A stretch of DNA of 5,568 bases. Source: an uncultured Peptococcaceae bacterium (GTDB lineage Bacteria; Bacillota; Dehalobacteriia; UBA7702). This document shows positions 4,991 to 5,568 of the stretch, piece by piece. The stretch covers positions 1-5,568 of the forward strand of contig CALFRX010000301.1 of NCBI GenBank assembly GCA_937919295.1, read 5' to 3'. Numbering within the stretch: the stretch's first letter is position 1; every line of letters begins with the position of its first letter. Position numbers and translations under genes: made by a program. A model generated the notes under the pieces. The model was not told the DNA's origin. It made no database searches and saw nothing but the letters and a program-made list of their open reading frames with translations.

Positions 4991-5568
4991 ATGTTGCAGA
5001 AAGCCATAGCCATTGATGGCCCTTCCGGCGCAGGGAAAAGCACCATAGCAAAGCTTGTCGCCGAGGAATTAGGCTTTCGTTACATTGATACCGGCGCGAT
5101 GTACCGTGCATGTGCTCTAAAGGCTTTACGTTTATCTTTGGATGTAAATGATGAGGCAGCCATTTCCGCCATGGTGAAGGGGATCGAAATCCGCCTTGGG
5201 CAAAAAAATGGACTGCCCCTTATCTTTTTGGACGGAGAGGATGTTACCGCGGCAATTCGCTCTGCCGAGGTCACCAGGGATGTACCCATCGTCTGCCGTT
5301 ACGCTGAGGTTCGGGAAAAAATGGTTGAAATCCAGCGCGGCCTCGCCGAAAACGGCGGCGGCAGCGTGATGGACGGCCGCGACATCGGCACCAATGTCCT
5401 TCCCCGGGCAATGTTAAAGATTTTTCTCACCGCCGATGTTCAGGAAAGGGGAAGGCGCCGTTATGCCGAGTGGAAGGCCAAAGGGATCGCCGCGGAGTGG
5501 AGCCAGGAGGAAATCGTCGCCGACCTGATACGCCGGGATCAACTGGATTCCAATCGGGAAATCAACCC
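4991..5568 (+). CDS. cmk: Cytidylate kinase (CMP/dCMP kinase), N-terminal 192 residues
   Basis: Cmk phosphorylates CMP and dCMP with ATP in the cytoplasm, feeding CTP and dCTP pools. The P-loop GPSGAGKST is at residues 10-18, followed by the nucleotide-binding motif YIDTGAMYRA (31-40), the CMP-domain motif LDGEDVTAAIRS (80-91), QRGLAE (115-120), MDGRDIGTNVLP (127-138) with Arg130 and Asp131, the lid region LTADVQERGRRRY (146-158), and RRDQLDSNRE (181-190) with Asp183, Asp186 and Arg189. The family is usually about 220-230 residues, so only some 30 residues are lost at the window edge. The ATG at 4991 puts the P-loop at the normal distance from the N-terminus. Upstream purine runs AGGAAAGCAGG give a moderate ribosome-binding site. 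Its own promoter is at 4922-4950. In many Bacillota cmk precedes plsC, ispH or rpsA; what follows here is not visible. Confidence 0.97.
   Translation, partial: MLQKAIAIDGPSGAGKSTIAKLVAEELGFRYIDTGAMYRACALKALRLSLDVNDEAAISAMVKGIEIRLGQKNGLPLIFLDGEDVTAAIRSAEVTRDVPIVCRYAEVREKMVEIQRGLAENGGGSVMDGRDIGTNVLPRAMLKIFLTADVQERGRRRYAEWKAKGIAAEWSQEEIVADLIRRDQLDSNREIN

Overview
The window looks like chromosomal DNA of a Bacillota-type (Firmicutes) bacterium of moderate G+C content. The signs are strong purine-rich Shine-Dalgarno sites, one TTG start, TATAAT-type promoters, a lipoprotein-anchored solute-binding protein, and full-length genes of the aroB, cmk and GlnQ/HisP-type families. The class cannot be fixed from this sequence; Negativicutes or Clostridia would both fit.

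Layout. Bases 1-693 (minus strand) hold the first 231 codons of aroB, which runs off the left edge. Bases 694-952 hold the aroB promoter, a strong minus-strand terminator and an unexplained foldable segment. Bases 953-3416 (minus strand) are a three-gene polar amino-acid ABC importer operon. In transcription order it is the lipoprotein binding protein (3416-2619), a 174-base gap packed with hairpins, the permease (2444-1716, TTG start), and the ATPase (1726-953, overlapping the permease by 11 bases). Bases 3417-3682 separate this operon from a divergent AlkD-like DNA alkylation repair gene (3683-4396, plus strand). This gap carries both promoters and an exact 12-base direct repeat that touches both. 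Next come a small membrane-anchored protein of unknown function (4454-4894) and a promoter followed by cmk, cytidylate kinase (from 4991), which is cut by the right edge.

How the genes work together. The binding protein should capture an amino acid outside the membrane, a permease homodimer should carry it across, and the ATPase dimer should power transport. One strong promoter serves the operon. The hairpins after the first gene may let binding protein be made in excess of the membrane parts, as is usual for such systems. AroB (shikimate pathway), Cmk (pyrimidine nucleotide metabolism) and the AlkD-like protein (base-excision repair) are housekeeping or stress functions with no evident biochemical link to the importer.

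I see no mobile element, CRISPR array, tRNA, rRNA or defence system, and no clear new multi-gene system. The points most worth a second look are non-coding: the folded segment before the terminator at 839-874, the hairpins between binding protein and permease, and the repeat shared by the divergent promoters. The 146-residue unknown protein before cmk also deserves a look.
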